64,000 nucleotides of DNA from Fusobacterium ulcerans (GCF_003019675.1 NZ_CP028105.1:248001-312000); one strand, 5' to 3'; shown: positions 8,936 through 19,180, counted from the first letter of the stretch. The notes: a model not told the origin generated them from the sequence alone. A program made the numbers and translations.

Positions 8936-10222
8936 ATGAAACACGAAATCAAAAAATTAGAAAATTCAGCAGTAGAAATCAAAATTTCTCTTACTACTGA
9001 AGAAGTAAGTCCTATTAAAAATGAGGTATTAGCAGAACTTGCAGGTAAAGCAGAAGTTCCTGGATTCAGAAAAGGGAAAGCTCCTCTAGACAAAGTTGAA
9101 GCTCAATTCAAAGATGCTCTAAAAGAGGAAGTTACTGAGAAAGTTTTACATAAATACTATGAAGAAGTAGTGAAAGCTGAAAACATCATGCCTATAAGCT
9201 ATATTCACAGTGTAGTAACTAACCTTAATGATGCTTTTGATCTTACTTTCAAAGTTGATGTATATCCAACTGTTGAATTAGGAGAATATAAAGGATTAGA
9301 AGCTGAAAAAGAAACTTTTGAAATGACTGAAGAAGTTTTAAACAAAGAACTTGAAATCATGGTAAACAGCAAGTCTAAATTAGAAGATACTGAAGCTGGA
9401 CACAAAGCTGAAATGGGAGATACTGTTGATCTTGCTTTTGAAGGATTTGTAGATGGTGTTCCTTTTGAAGGAGGAAAATCTGAATCTCATACTTTAAAAT
9501 TAGGTTCTAAGATGTTTATTGATAATTTTGAAGACCAACTAGTTGGTTATACAGCTGGACAAGAAGGAGAAATTAATGTAACTTTCCCTGAGCAATATCA
9601 CGCTGCTGATCTTGCTGGAAAACCTGCTGTTTTCAAAGTTAAAATCAACGCTATCAAAAAACTTGTTGTTCCTGAACTAAATGAAGAATTAGCTAAAGAA
9701 TTAGGATTTGAATCTATTGAAGATCTTAAAGCTAAAAAAACTGAAGAAATCAAAGCTAGAGAAGAAGCTAGAATCAAAAATGAGTACATTGGTAAATTAT
9801 TAGATAAAGTTGCTGCTAGTTCAAAAGTAGAAGTTCCTTTCTCTATGGTAGCTACTGAAGTTAAAAATAGAATCTCTGAAATGGAAAACCAACTTTCAGC
9901 TCAAGGTATAGGAATGGATATGTACCTACAAATGACTGGAATGGACAGAGCTAAATTAGAAAATCAAATCGCTCCTATGGCTGCTGGAAAAGTAAAAGTA
10001 GATCTTATACTTGAAGCTATAGCTAAAGCTGAAAACTTAGAAGTTTCTGAAGAAGAAGTTACTGCTAAAATGACAGAAGTTGCTAAATATTATGGAATGG
10101 ATTTAGCTAAATTAGAAGAAGAATTAAAAACTCACAACAACTATGATAACTTTAAATATACATTAAAAGGTGAATGTATGATGCAAAAAGCTATCAACCT
10201 TTTAGTTGAAACTGCAAAATAA
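8936..10222 (+). CDS. tig: Trigger factor (ribosome-associated chaperone and prolyl isomerase)
   Basis: A 428-residue protein in three parts. The N-terminal ribosome-binding domain has the GFRKGKAPL signature near residue 42. An FKBP-type PPIase domain spans about 155-240 (EMGDTVDLAFEGFVDGVPFEG). A long helical C-terminal substrate cradle follows. It binds at the ribosomal exit tunnel. AAGGAGG lies 6 bases before the start. It is followed by clpP-clpX-lon, the common tig-clp-lon order. Confidence 0.97.
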   Translation: MKHEIKKLENSAVEIKISLTTEEVSPIKNEVLAELAGKAEVPGFRKGKAPLDKVEAQFKDALKEEVTEKVLHKYYEEVVKAENIMPISYIHSVVTNLNDAFDLTFKVDVYPTVELGEYKGLEAEKETFEMTEEVLNKELEIMVNSKSKLEDTEAGHKAEMGDTVDLAFEGFVDGVPFEGGKSESHTLKLGSKMFIDNFEDQLVGYTAGQEGEINVTFPEQYHAADLAGKPAVFKVKINAIKKLVVPELNEELAKELGFESIEDLKAKKTEEIKAREEARIKNEYIGKLLDKVAASSKVEVPFSMVATEVKNRISEMENQLSAQGIGMDMYLQMTGMDRAKLENQIAPMAAGKVKVDLILEAIAKAENLEVSEEEVTAKMTEVAKYYGMDLAKLEEELKTHNNYDNFKYTLKGECMMQKAINLLVETAK

Positions 10223-10233
10223 TAATCACAATA

Positions 10234-10263
10234 CTATAGGAAGCAGCTAGCTGCTTCCTATAG
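10234..10263. terminator. Perfect 30-bp palindrome after tig
   Basis: A perfect inverted repeat of 15 bp per arm (centre AGCTAGCT at 10245-10252). There is no T-run on either side, so it is a poor intrinsic terminator. It more likely acts as an attenuator or 3'-end stabiliser separating tig from clpP. Confidence 0.5.
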
Positions 10264-10264
10264 C

Positions 10265-10316
10265 TTAAATAAATAACTGAATAATGGAGAAATCTATCAT
10301 TTTGTTATTTATTTAA
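10265..10316 (+). promoter_or_regulatory. Inverted repeat over the clpP ribosome site
   Basis: A 13-bp arm, TTAAATAAATAAC (10265-10277), is exactly complementary to GTTATTTATTTAA (10304-10316). The second arm runs into the AAGGAGG of clpP (10315-10321). The AU-only stem could make clpP translation sensitive to temperature or to a trans factor. That is an inference; only the complementarity is seen. Confidence 0.45.
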
Positions 10317-10329
10317 GGAGGTAATATTT

Positions 10330-10905
10330 ATGTATAGTCCAACAGTAGTAGAAAGTACAGGTAGATCAGAAAGGGCCTATGATATATATTCAAGACTTTT
10401 AAAAGATAGGATAATATTCTTAGGAACAGAAATAGATGATAATGTAGCAAATGCAATTGTGGCACAACTTCTTTTTCTTGAAGCTGAAGATCCTGATAAA
10501 GATATCATTATGTATATAAATAGTCCTGGTGGAGTAGTTACAGCAGGAATGGCTATATATGATACTATGAACTATATAAAACCTGATGTACAAACTGTCT
10601 GCATTGGTCAGGCAGCAAGTATGGGTGCTCTTCTTTTAGGGGCTGGAGCAAAAGGAAAAAGATATGCTCTAGAACATTCTAGAATAATGATTCACCAACC
10701 TTTAGGTGGAGCAAGAGGTCAGGCGACAGATATAGAAATACAGGCAAAAGAAATATTGAGAATGAAAGAGATGCTATCTCAAATAATGGCTGACTGCACA
10801 GGAAAATCACTTTCAGAAATCCTAAATGATACTGAAAGAGACAACTATATGTCAGCTGAAGAAGCAAAAAATTATGGTCTTATTGATCAAGTCTTTAAAA
10901 AATAA
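10330..10905 (+). CDS. clpP: ATP-dependent Clp protease proteolytic subunit
   Basis: A 191-residue serine protease. The catalytic triad aligns exactly with the family numbering: Ser97 in [10 protein letters not shown], His122 in MIHQPLGG and Asp171 in TERDNYMS. Fourteen subunits form the proteolytic chamber, and ClpX next door supplies unfolding. The start is fixed by AAGGAGG at 10315-10321. The stop lies 11 bp before clpX, so the two are co-transcribed. Confidence 0.98.
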   Translation: MYSPTVVESTGRSERAYDIYSRLLKDRIIFLGTEIDDNVANAIVAQLLFLEAEDPDKDIIMYINSPGGVVTAGMAIYDTMNYIKPDVQTVCIGQAASMGALLLGAGAKGKRYALEHSRIMIHQPLGGARGQATDIEIQAKEILRMKEMLSQIMADCTGKSLSEILNDTERDNYMSAEEAKNYGLIDQVFKK

Positions 10906-10916
10906 AGGAGAATGAT

Positions 10917-12167
10917 ATGAGTAAAAAAGCTAGATGTTCCTTCTGTGGAAGTACTGAAAATGAAGTTTCTAAATTATTCAGTGGAATAGATGGAGCTCTT
11001 ATCTGTGACAGATGTATAGAAAGCTGTTTTGATATCCTTGAACTTTCTAACGAAAAAATGGGAGAAAAACTTCCAGAAGATATATCACCAGATTCTCTTT
11101 TGACACCAAAGGAGATAAAAGAAAAACTTGATGAATATGTAATTGGACAGGATGAAACAAAGAAAATCCTTTCAGTTGCCGTATATAATCATTATAAAAG
11201 AATATTAGATAAAAATACTCAGGAAAATGAGGATAATAATGTAGAGCTTCAAAAATCTAATGTCCTTTTAATCGGACCTACTGGTTCTGGTAAAACTCTT
11301 CTAGCACAAACTCTTGCAAGATGTCTAAGTGTGCCTTTTGCAATAGCTGATGCTACTACTCTTACTGAAGCAGGATATGTAGGAGATGACGTTGAGAATG
11401 TATTAGTAAGACTTCTGCAAGCTGCTGATTATGATGTAGATGCTGCTGAAAGAGGAATTATTTATATAGATGAAATAGATAAAATAGCAAGAAAATCAGA
11501 AAATGTATCTATTACAAGAGATGTTTCTGGTGAAGGAGTGCAACAGTCTCTTCTAAAAATAATAGAAGGAACTAAATCACAAGTACCACCTCAAGGTGGA
11601 AGAAAACATCCTAATCAGGAGCTTATTGAAATAGATACAGCAAATATCCTTTTCATAGTAGGAGGAGCTTTTGAAGGACTTGAAAAAGTAATAAAATCAA
11701 GAACTAATAAAAAAGTTATAGGTTTTGGTGCTGATGTAAAGAGTGAAACTGACGAAAGGGTTGGAGAAGTATTTATAAAAGTTTTACCTGAAGATTTGGT
11801 AAGACAAGGAATAATTCCAGAATTAGTTGGAAGACTTCCTGTTATAACTACTTTAAAAGATCTTGATGAAAAAGCTCTTATCAGAATACTTACAGAACCT
11901 AAAAACGCAATCGTTAAGCAGTACAAAAAACTGTTTGATTTAGAAGGAGTAGATTTAGAGTTTACTCCAGAAGCACTTAAAAAAATCGCCGTTCTTGCTC
12001 TTGAAAGAAAAATAGGAGCAAGAGGTCTTAGAGCAATAATAGAACAAACTATGCTTGAATTAATGTACGAAGTTCCTTCTGATGATTCTATATCTAAGGT
12101 TACAATTGGAGAAGAAGCCGTCCTTGATTCAACAAAAGCTATTATTGAAAAAGAACAAAAAAATTAG
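10917..12167 (+). CDS. clpX: Clp protease ATP-binding subunit ClpX
   Basis: A 416-residue AAA+ unfoldase. The N-terminal zinc-binding domain has Cys7, Cys10, Cys30 and Cys33. Walker A is GPTGSGKT at 120-127, Walker B is [10 protein letters not shown], and the IGF loop that docks on ClpP is seen as VIGFGADV near residue 265. It recognises tagged substrates and feeds them to ClpP. Spacing of 11-13 bp to clpP and lon indicates one transcript. Confidence 0.98.
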   Translation: MSKKARCSFCGSTENEVSKLFSGIDGALICDRCIESCFDILELSNEKMGEKLPEDISPDSLLTPKEIKEKLDEYVIGQDETKKILSVAVYNHYKRILDKNTQENEDNNVELQKSNVLLIGPTGSGKTLLAQTLARCLSVPFAIADATTLTEAGYVGDDVENVLVRLLQAADYDVDAAERGIIYIDEIDKIARKSENVSITRDVSGEGVQQSLLKIIEGTKSQVPPQGGRKHPNQELIEIDTANILFIVGGAFEGLEKVIKSRTNKKVIGFGADVKSETDERVGEVFIKVLPEDLVRQGIIPELVGRLPVITTLKDLDEKALIRILTEPKNAIVKQYKKLFDLEGVDLEFTPEALKKIAVLALERKIGARGLRAIIEQTMLELMYEVPSDDSISKVTIGEEAVLDSTKAIIEKEQKN

Positions 12168-12180
12168 GAGGGATAACTTT

Positions 12181-14490
12181 ATGAGTAAAACACTATTTTT
12201 ACCTACTAGGGACTTAGTTATCTTCCCAGGTATAGTAACACCTATATATGTAGGTAGAGTAAAAAGTATCAATACACTGGAATCAGCTGTAAACAGCAAA
12301 AGCAAATTAGTACTAGGGATGCAGAAGGATCCTTCTAAAGAGAATCCTGATTTTCCTGAAGATATATACAATATTGGAGTAATAGTCAACATACTTCAAA
12401 TAGTTAAAATGCCTAACAATAACATAAAAGTATTGGTAGAAGCAGAAGATAGAGTAACTATTGATGGAATAGAGGTAGGAGAGACTGAATATAAAGCTAC
12501 ATATAAAATTTTGAAATGTACTAATGGAAAAACTAAAGAAACTGAGGCAGTATATAGAAAAGTTTTAAGCTACTTTGAAAAATATGTAGGTTTAACTGGG
12601 AAGATATCTTCAGAACTTTTAGTCAACCTAAAAGGTATCAAAGATATTAATAATGCTTTTGATATTATTTCATCTAATCTTCCTGTAAAAAGTGAAATAA
12701 GACAGGAACTTTTAGAAATATTTGATATCAAAGAAAGAGGATATAAGCTATTAGAACTTCTTACTAACGAAATGGAAATAGCTTCTCTTGAAAAGAAAAT
12801 AGATGATAAAGTAAAAACAAAAATGAACGAAGCTCAAAAAGCTTACTACATAAAAGAAAAAATATCTGCTATGAAAGAAGAATTGGGAGATTATTCACAA
12901 GATGATGATATGCTTGATCTTGTTGAAAAACTAAAGAAAGCTAAACTTCCTAAAGAAGTTAAACAAAAACTTGATGTTGAGATGAAAAAGCTTTCTAAAA
13001 TGCCTCCATTCTCTGCTGAAGCAACAGTATCAAGAAATTATATTGAAACTGTACTTGATCTTCCATGGGAAAAAACTACTAAAGATATTCTTGACTTGAA
13101 AAAAGCCAATGAAATTTTAGAAAGAGATCACTATGGATTAAAAGATGCTAAAAACAGAGTTTTAGATTATCTTTCTGTGAAGAAACTTAATCCAAATATG
13201 AAAGGTGGAATCCTTTGTCTTGCAGGACCTCCTGGAATAGGAAAAACTTCCCTTGTTAAGTCTATAGCTGATGCTATGGGAAGAAAATTTGTAAGAGTGT
13301 CTCTTGGTGGAGTAAGAGATGAAGCTGAAATAAGAGGACACAGAAGAACATATATTGGTTCTATGCCTGGTAAACTTATCAAAGCTATGAAAGATGCTGG
13401 AACTAAAAACCCTGTTATCTTGCTGGATGAAATAGATAAAATGTCTAATGACTACAAAGGAGATCCAGCTTCAGCTATGCTTGAAGTACTTGATCCTGAA
13501 CAAAACAGCCATTTTGAAGATCACTACGTTGATATGCCTTTTGACCTTTCAAAAGTATTCTTTGTAGCAACAGCAAATGATCTTAGAAATGTTTCTCCTC
13601 CTTTGAGAGACAGAATGGAAATAATAAATATCTCTTCATATACAGAGTTTGAAAAACTTCATATAGCTAAAAAATATCTTATCAAACAAGCTAAAGAAGA
13701 AAATGGACTTAAAGATTATGATATTCATATTCCTGATAGTGTCATCATGAAAATTATTGATGAATATACTAGAGAAGCTGGAGTAAGAAATCTAAAAAGA
13801 GAAATTATAACTCTTTGCAGAAAAATAGCTAGAGAAGTAGTTGAGCAAAAGAAAAAGAAATTCACAATAAAAAGCTCAAGTCTTGAAAAACTTTTAGGAA
13901 AACCTAAATTCAGACCTGAAAAGGCTAAGGAAAAACAACCTAAACAAGGTGTAGTAAATGGATTAGCATGGACTTCTGTAGGAGGAGTTACTCTTGAAGT
14001 ACAAGGAGTCTCTATCCCTGGTAAAGGAGAAATATCTCTAACTGGAACATTAGGAAATGTAATGAAAGAATCAGCTCAAGTAGCATTTACTTATGTAAAA
14101 GCTAACCTTGATAAATATAAATTAGAAAACCCAGAATTCTTTGAAAAGAAGAATATACATCTTCACTTCCCAGAGGGAGCAACACCTAAAGATGGTCCTT
14201 CTGCTGGTATAACTATTGTTACAGCTATACTTTCTGTCCTTACTGGAAGACAGGTAAGACAGGATATAGCAATGACTGGTGAAGTTACTATTACTGGAGA
14301 TGTCCTAGCAATAGGCGGAGTAAAAGAAAAAGTTATAGGAGCTCACAGAGCTGGTATCAGAGAAGTTATCCTTCCTGATGACAATAGAATGGATGAAAGT
14401 GATATTCCTTCTGAAGTAGCAAAAACTATGACTATCCACTTTGCTAAAACATATGATGATGTAGAAAAACTGGTTTTTGCAGACAAATAA
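12181..14490 (+). CDS. lon: ATP-dependent protease Lon
   Basis: A 769-residue protein starting at MSKTLFLPTRDL. AGGAGG at 12166-12171 sets this start; an ATG at 12082 in frame lies inside clpX and is rejected. The N-terminal substrate-binding domain is followed by a coiled-coil, an AAA+ module (Walker A GPPGIGKT at 349-356) and the protease domain. That domain has the Ser674 (DGPSAG) and Lys717 (GGVKEK) dyad, 43 residues apart as in other Lon proteins. It degrades misfolded and regulatory proteins in the cytoplasm. Confidence 0.98.
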   Translation: MSKTLFLPTRDLVIFPGIVTPIYVGRVKSINTLESAVNSKSKLVLGMQKDPSKENPDFPEDIYNIGVIVNILQIVKMPNNNIKVLVEAEDRVTIDGIEVGETEYKATYKILKCTNGKTKETEAVYRKVLSYFEKYVGLTGKISSELLVNLKGIKDINNAFDIISSNLPVKSEIRQELLEIFDIKERGYKLLELLTNEMEIASLEKKIDDKVKTKMNEAQKAYYIKEKISAMKEELGDYSQDDDMLDLVEKLKKAKLPKEVKQKLDVEMKKLSKMPPFSAEATVSRNYIETVLDLPWEKTTKDILDLKKANEILERDHYGLKDAKNRVLDYLSVKKLNPNMKGGILCLAGPPGIGKTSLVKSIADAMGRKFVRVSLGGVRDEAEIRGHRRTYIGSMPGKLIKAMKDAGTKNPVILLDEIDKMSNDYKGDPASAMLEVLDPEQNSHFEDHYVDMPFDLSKVFFVATANDLRNVSPPLRDRMEIINISSYTEFEKLHIAKKYLIKQAKEENGLKDYDIHIPDSVIMKIIDEYTREAGVRNLKREIITLCRKIAREVVEQKKKKFTIKSSSLEKLLGKPKFRPEKAKEKQPKQGVVNGLAWTSVGGVTLEVQGVSIPGKGEISLTGTLGNVMKESAQVAFTYVKANLDKYKLENPEFFEKKNIHLHFPEGATPKDGPSAGITIVTAILSVLTGRQVRQDIAMTGEVTITGDVLAIGGVKEKVIGAHRAGIREVILPDDNRMDESDIPSEVAKTMTIHFAKTYDDVEKLVFADK

Positions 14491-14511
14491 TTTTTTAAGT
14501 GAGGAAGATTT

Positions 14512-15102
14512 ATGAATGTAAAACAGGCAGATTTTGTTAAATCGGCAGTTTATGAAAAAGATTACCCAGAGCAATTAAATAATATGGAATTTGCTTTTGT
14601 AGGAAGATCTAATGTAGGAAAATCCTCTTTAATCAACAGCATTACTGGTAGAAAAAAATTGGCAAAAACAAGTAAAACTCCAGGAAGGACTCAACTTATA
14701 AACTATTTCAAAATAAATAATGAATTCTTTATAGTTGACCTTCCAGGATATGGATTTGCCAAAGTACCTAAAGAGATGAAGGCTGAATGGGGAAAAACAA
14801 TGGATAGATATATTGCCAGTCCAAGAAAAAAACTGGTATTTGTCCTTTTAGATATAAGAAGAATCCCTAGTCAGGAAGATATAGAAATGCTTGTATATCT
14901 TGATCACCATGATATCCCTTTTAAAATAATTTTTACTAAAATAGATAAAGTTTCAAATAATGAAAAATTTAAAGTAATGAAAGAAATAAAGAAAAAGATA
15001 GAATTTCATAATGAGGATGTTTTCTTTCATTCTTCACTTTCAGATAATGGAAAAGAAGATATTCTTAATTTTATAGAAACTATGTTGGAAAAGAATGATT
15101 AA
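14512..15102 (+). CDS. engB: Ribosome biogenesis GTPase EngB/YsxC
   Basis: A 196-residue small GTPase. G1 is GRSNVGKSS (31-39), G2 lies in KTPGRTQLINYF, G3 is DLPGYGFAKV and G4 is FTKIDK. These are the hallmarks of the YihA/YsxC/EngB family needed for 50S assembly. It follows lon by 21 bp, the common lon-engB pairing, and precedes valS by 34 bp. Confidence 0.97.
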   Translation: MNVKQADFVKSAVYEKDYPEQLNNMEFAFVGRSNVGKSSLINSITGRKKLAKTSKTPGRTQLINYFKINNEFFIVDLPGYGFAKVPKEMKAEWGKTMDRYIASPRKKLVFVLLDIRRIPSQEDIEMLVYLDHHDIPFKIIFTKIDKVSNNEKFKVMKEIKKKIEFHNEDVFFHSSLSDNGKEDILNFIETMLEKND

Positions 15103-15136
15103 ATATTATATATAAGTTTATTGGGAGGAATTTTAA

Positions 15137-17797
15137 ATGGAAGAACTTAATAAGACTTATTCCCCTAAGGAAATAGAGTCAAAATGGTATAAGATCTGGG
15201 AAGATTCTAAATACTTTGCAGGAAAAATGGAAGAAGGAAAAGAAAGCTATTCAATAGTTATCCCTCCTCCAAACGTCACTGGTATACTTCATATGGGGCA
15301 TATACTTAATAACTCTATCCAAGATACTCTAGTAAGATATAAGAGAATGTGTGGTTATAATACTTTATGGCTTCCAGGATGTGACCATGCTGGAATAGCT
15401 ACTCAAAATAAAGTTGAAAGAAAACTTGCTGAAGAGGGATTAAAAAAAGAAGATTTAGGAAGAGAAAAATTTATTGAAGAAACTTGGAAATGGAAAGAAA
15501 AGCATGGTGGTATTATCACTACTCAATTAAGAAAAATTGGTGCTTCTCTTGACTGGGACAGAGAAAGATTTACAATGGATGAAGGACTTTCAAAAGCTGT
15601 AAGAGAAATATTTGTTCACTTATATAATGATGGACTTATCTATCAAGGTGAATACATGGTAAACTGGTGCCCAAGATGTGGTACTGCTCTTGCTGACGAT
15701 GAAGTTGAACATGTGGAAAAAGATGGTCATTTATGGCATGTTAAATATCCAGTAAAAGATTCTGATGAATTTATAATAATAGCTACTTCAAGACCTGAAA
15801 CAATGCTGGCTGACGTAGCAGTTGCTGTACATCCTGAAGATGACAGATATAAACACCTTATAGGAAAAAAACTTATCCTTCCATTAGTAGGAAGAGAAAT
15901 TCCTGTAATAGCTGATGATTATGTAGATAGAGAATTTGGAACTGGAGCTCTTAAAATAACTCCTGCTCATGACCCTAATGACTTTAATGTAGGGAAAAAA
16001 CATGATCTTCCTATAATCAACATGCTTACAAAAGAAGCTACAGTTACTGATGAATTTCCTAAATATGCTGGACTAGACAGATTTGAAGCTAGAAAAGTAA
16101 TGGTTGAAGAATTAAAAGAAACTGGAGCTCTTATTAAAGTAGAAAATATAAAACACAATGTAGGTCAATGCTATAGATGTCAAACTGTAGTTGAACCAAG
16201 AGTTTCTAAACAATGGTTTGTAAAAACTGAAACTTTAGCTCAAAAAGCTTTGGAAGTAGTAAGAAATGGTGAAATAAAAATCATGCCTAAGAGAATGGAG
16301 AAAATCTATTACAACTGGCTTGAAAATATAAGAGACTGGTGTATCTCAAGACAACTTTGGTGGGGACATAGAATCCCAGCATGGTATGGTCCTGATAAGT
16401 ACATATTTGTAGCAAGAGATGAAAATGAAGCTAAAGAAATGGCTGTTAAACATTATGGAAAAGAAATGGAATTAATTCAGGAAGAAGATGTACTAGATAC
16501 TTGGTTCTCATCTGCATTATGGCCTTTCTCTACAATGGGATGGCCTGAAAAAACTAAAGAACTTGAAACTTTCTATCCTACATCTACACTTGTAACAGGA
16601 GCAGATATCATCTTCTTCTGGGTAGCTAGAATGATCATGTTTGGGCTTTATGAAATGAAAGAGATTCCTTTCAAAGATGTATTCTTCCACGGAATTGTAA
16701 GAGATGAGCTTGGTAGAAAAATGTCTAAATCATTAGGAAATTCTCCTGATCCATTGAATTTAATAGAAGAATTCGGAGCAGATGCTATCAGATTCTCTAT
16801 GATATATAACACATCTCAAGGGCAAGATGTACACTTCTCTGAGAAACTTCTTGAAATGGGAAGAAACTTTGCTAACAAAATATGGAACGTTGCAAGATTT
16901 GTTATCATGAACCTTGAAGGATTTGATGTAAAATCTGTAAATAAAGAAGAGCTTAAACTTGAATTGGTTGATAAATGGATATTCTCTAGAATGAATGAAA
17001 CTTCTAAAGAAGTAGCTGACTACATTGATAAATTCCAATTAGATGACGCTGCTAAGGCTGTTTATGAATTCTTAAGAGGAGACTTCTGTGACTGGTATGT
17101 TGAACTTGCAAAAGTAAGACTATACAATGATGATGAAGCTGGAAAAGCATCTAAAACAACTGCTCAATATGTACTTTGGACAGTATTGGAAGCTGGACTT
17201 AGAATGCTTCACCCATTTATGCCGTTCATAACAGAAGAGATCTGGCAGAAAATTAAAGTTGAAGGAGATTCTATTATGATACAGCAATATCCTGTAGCTG
17301 ATGAATCACTAATCAACAGAGACATAGAAAATTCATTTGAGTATATTAAAGATGTTATTTCTTCTTTAAGAAACATTAAAGCTGAAATGGGAATCTCTCC
17401 AGCTAAAGAAGTAAAAGTTGTTATCAAAACTTCTGATGAAATGGAACTAAAAACTCTTGAAGACAACTACATTTTCATAACTAAGTTAGCTAAAATAGAA
17501 GAACTTAAGTATGGTAAAGATATGGAAAAACCTGAACAAAGTGGATTCAGAGTAGCTGGAAATTCTGAAGTATATATGATACTTACTGGACTTTTAAATG
17601 CTGAAGTAGAAATCAAAAAAATTCAAGAACAGATAGAAAAAGTACAAAAAGATCTTGATAAAGTTAATGCTAAACTTTCTGATGAAAGATTTACTTCTAA
17701 AGCTCCTGCCCATATTCTGGAGAGAGAAAGAAGAATTCAAAAAGAACATCAAGATAAGATGGATAAACTTACTGAGAACCTTAAAAACTTTATGTAA
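15137..17797 (+). CDS. valS: Valyl-tRNA synthetase
   Basis: An 886-residue class I synthetase. The HIGH motif appears as HMGH (52-55, in PPNVTGILHMGHIL) and KMSKS is at 528-532. An editing CP1 domain lies between them (ATSRPETMLADVAVAVHPED). The anticodon-binding domain follows, and the C-terminus is a coiled-coil arm (KIQEQIEKVQKDLDKVNAKL) typical of ValRS. A zinc-ligand-like CPRCG sits near residue 178. No T-box leader is visible in the 34-bp gap before it, so expression depends on the upstream operon. Confidence 0.98.
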   Translation: MEELNKTYSPKEIESKWYKIWEDSKYFAGKMEEGKESYSIVIPPPNVTGILHMGHILNNSIQDTLVRYKRMCGYNTLWLPGCDHAGIATQNKVERKLAEEGLKKEDLGREKFIEETWKWKEKHGGIITTQLRKIGASLDWDRERFTMDEGLSKAVREIFVHLYNDGLIYQGEYMVNWCPRCGTALADDEVEHVEKDGHLWHVKYPVKDSDEFIIIATSRPETMLADVAVAVHPEDDRYKHLIGKKLILPLVGREIPVIADDYVDREFGTGALKITPAHDPNDFNVGKKHDLPIINMLTKEATVTDEFPKYAGLDRFEARKVMVEELKETGALIKVENIKHNVGQCYRCQTVVEPRVSKQWFVKTETLAQKALEVVRNGEIKIMPKRMEKIYYNWLENIRDWCISRQLWWGHRIPAWYGPDKYIFVARDENEAKEMAVKHYGKEMELIQEEDVLDTWFSSALWPFSTMGWPEKTKELETFYPTSTLVTGADIIFFWVARMIMFGLYEMKEIPFKDVFFHGIVRDELGRKMSKSLGNSPDPLNLIEEFGADAIRFSMIYNTSQGQDVHFSEKLLEMGRNFANKIWNVARFVIMNLEGFDVKSVNKEELKLELVDKWIFSRMNETSKEVADYIDKFQLDDAAKAVYEFLRGDFCDWYVELAKVRLYNDDEAGKASKTTAQYVLWTVLEAGLRMLHPFMPFITEEIWQKIKVEGDSIMIQQYPVADESLINRDIENSFEYIKDVISSLRNIKAEMGISPAKEVKVVIKTSDEMELKTLEDNYIFITKLAKIEELKYGKDMEKPEQSGFRVAGNSEVYMILTGLLNAEVEIKKIQEQIEKVQKDLDKVNAKLSDERFTSKAPAHILERERRIQKEHQDKMDKLTENLKNFM

Positions 17798-17875
17798 TAT
17801 TAAAAATCTATTTTAAAAAACTTAAGAAAGTTGTATAATGAAATTGTAGAAGGCTTTTTTAAGGAGGTAGATCTT

Positions 17876-18190
17876 ATGAATTTACAAGAGATGGTTTTCA
17901 GAGCCCTTTTGGACTTCGAAGCTCAAGGGGAAATATATATAGAAAAAGAGAGAGTAACACTTGGCTGTATGGCTAATGGAAGTGAAATGGAAACTGTAAG
18001 AAAGTTTTTAAATACTGTTGAACTACAGGAAAAATTTAAAGATTATCCTTTAAGTGAAATCAATAACGCTGTACAAAGTCTTGTAGAAAAAGATTTTATA
18101 AAAGCTAGAAGAGTTACTACTACTACTGGTGTTAACTTCTATGAAATTCTAAATAGTGAATGTGATTTAGAAGAGTTCTTAGAGGGATAA
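17876..18190 (+). CDS. Small acidic protein of unknown function
   Basis: A 104-residue protein. AAGGAGGT at 17861-17868 places the start at 17876; a TTG at 17831 in the same frame is rejected. A TATAAT-like box at 17834-17839 could give it its own promoter, but no good -35 is seen. The protein is mostly helical, with CMANGSEMETVRKFLN and LSEINNAVQSLVEKDFIKA, which has the look of a winged-helix or substrate-adaptor fold. I do not recognise a family. No signal peptide or membrane segment is present. It lies between valS and a strong terminator. Confidence 0.75.
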   Translation: MNLQEMVFRALLDFEAQGEIYIEKERVTLGCMANGSEMETVRKFLNTVELQEKFKDYPLSEINNAVQSLVEKDFIKARRVTTTTGVNFYEILNSECDLEEFLEG

Positions 18191-18211
18191 AAGTATTTTA
18201 TTTTGAGAAAA

Positions 18212-18262
18212 TAGGGCTGGCTCAAAAGTTAATTTTGACCAGCCTATTATTTTATCTTTATT
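18212..18262 (+). terminator. Intrinsic terminator after the 104-residue gene
   Basis: A long stem with two bulges (TAGG-CTGG-TCAAAA at 18212-18227 pairing with TTTTGACCAGCCTA at 18233-18246) is followed by the T-rich run TTATTTTATCTTTATTT. It closes the valS-region transcript. Confidence 0.8.
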
Positions 18263-18275
18263 TAAGGAGGATTAA

Positions 18276-19058
18276 ATGATAAAAGCTGTATTTTTTGATA
18301 TTGATGGAACTCTTGTAAGTTTTAATACTCATAAAGTTCCTGAAAGTACAATGAAAGCTTTTGAGCTGCTTCATGAGAAGGGAATAAAAACATTTGTTGC
18401 AACAGGAAGACATCCTTCAATTATGTCATTAGGCAACAATCTTGATCAATTAAAATTTGATGGCTATGTAACTCTTAATGGACAGTATTGTTTTAATGAT
18501 AAAGAGATAATATATAAAAATAGTATATCTCCTGAAGATATAAAAAACCTTGTTGAATTTCTAAAAGACTATCCTCATCCTTGTGGTTTTGTAGAAGGAG
18601 ATGGGGGAATGTATATTAATCATATAAATGATAATGTTAAAGCTGTTTTGGATGCTGTAAACCTTCCTATGCTTCCTATAAAGGATGTATCTAGAGCTTT
18701 AGAGAATGAAGTATTTCAGTTAAATCCTTATGTATCTCCTGAAGAGGAACATATTTTTATGAATGCATTAAAAAATTGTGAAGCTACAAGATGGAATCCA
18801 CTATTTTTAGACGTCATCCCTGCTGGCGGAGGAAAACATGTAGCAGTGGAAAAAGTCAGAGAATATTATGGTTTTTCTAAAGAGGAAACTATGGCCTTTG
18901 GAGATGGGGGAAATGACATCACTATGCTTTCAAATGTAGGAATAGGAGTTGCCATGGGAAATGCTAATGATGATGTAAAAGAGATTGCTGATTATGTTAC
19001 TGATACAGTAGATAATGATGGAATCTTTAAAGCTCTTAAGCATTTTTCTATTATTTAA
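18276..19058 (+). CDS. HAD-superfamily (Cof-type) phosphatase
   Basis: A 260-residue HAD hydrolase of the Cof/YidA subfamily. Motif I is DIDGT (8-12) with Asp8 and Asp10 catalytic, motif II includes FVATGR near residue 45, and motif IV is FGDGGNDITML near residue 208, with a C2-type cap domain between. The likely activity is dephosphorylation of small sugar phosphates or nucleotides; the substrate cannot be read from sequence. AAGGAGG sits just before the start. The stop is followed by a terminator, so it appears monocistronic. Confidence 0.9.
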   Translation: MIKAVFFDIDGTLVSFNTHKVPESTMKAFELLHEKGIKTFVATGRHPSIMSLGNNLDQLKFDGYVTLNGQYCFNDKEIIYKNSISPEDIKNLVEFLKDYPHPCGFVEGDGGMYINHINDNVKAVLDAVNLPMLPIKDVSRALENEVFQLNPYVSPEEEHIFMNALKNCEATRWNPLFLDVIPAGGGKHVAVEKVREYYGFSKEETMAFGDGGNDITMLSNVGIGVAMGNANDDVKEIADYVTDTVDNDGIFKALKHFSII

Positions 19059-19138
19059 AAAATATACAATTTTTTATATTAAATATATTAAAAAAACTCT
19101 TTTTATTAATTTTTTATTATTGTATCATTTCTAAAAAT

Positions 19139-19180
19139 AAAGTTCAATATATAAAAAATTTATGTAACTGAACTTTTTAT
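19139..19180 (+). terminator. Intrinsic terminator after the HAD phosphatase gene
   Basis: AAAGTTCA (19139-19146) pairs with TGAACTTT (19169-19176) around an imperfect inner stem, followed by TTATTTTAATTTTT. The remaining bases up to the LysR gene are AT-rich. A TATGATAAAAT stretch near 19290 may be the -10 region of the next gene, without a convincing -35. Confidence 0.65.

Noticed and set aside
12082-12180. N-terminal extension of Lon
   Set aside because: It overlaps clpX and reads as low-complexity sequence; AGGAGG fits the ATG at 12181.
15103-15136. T-box leader before valS
   Set aside because: The gap is only 34 bp and has no T-box sequence or specifier stem.
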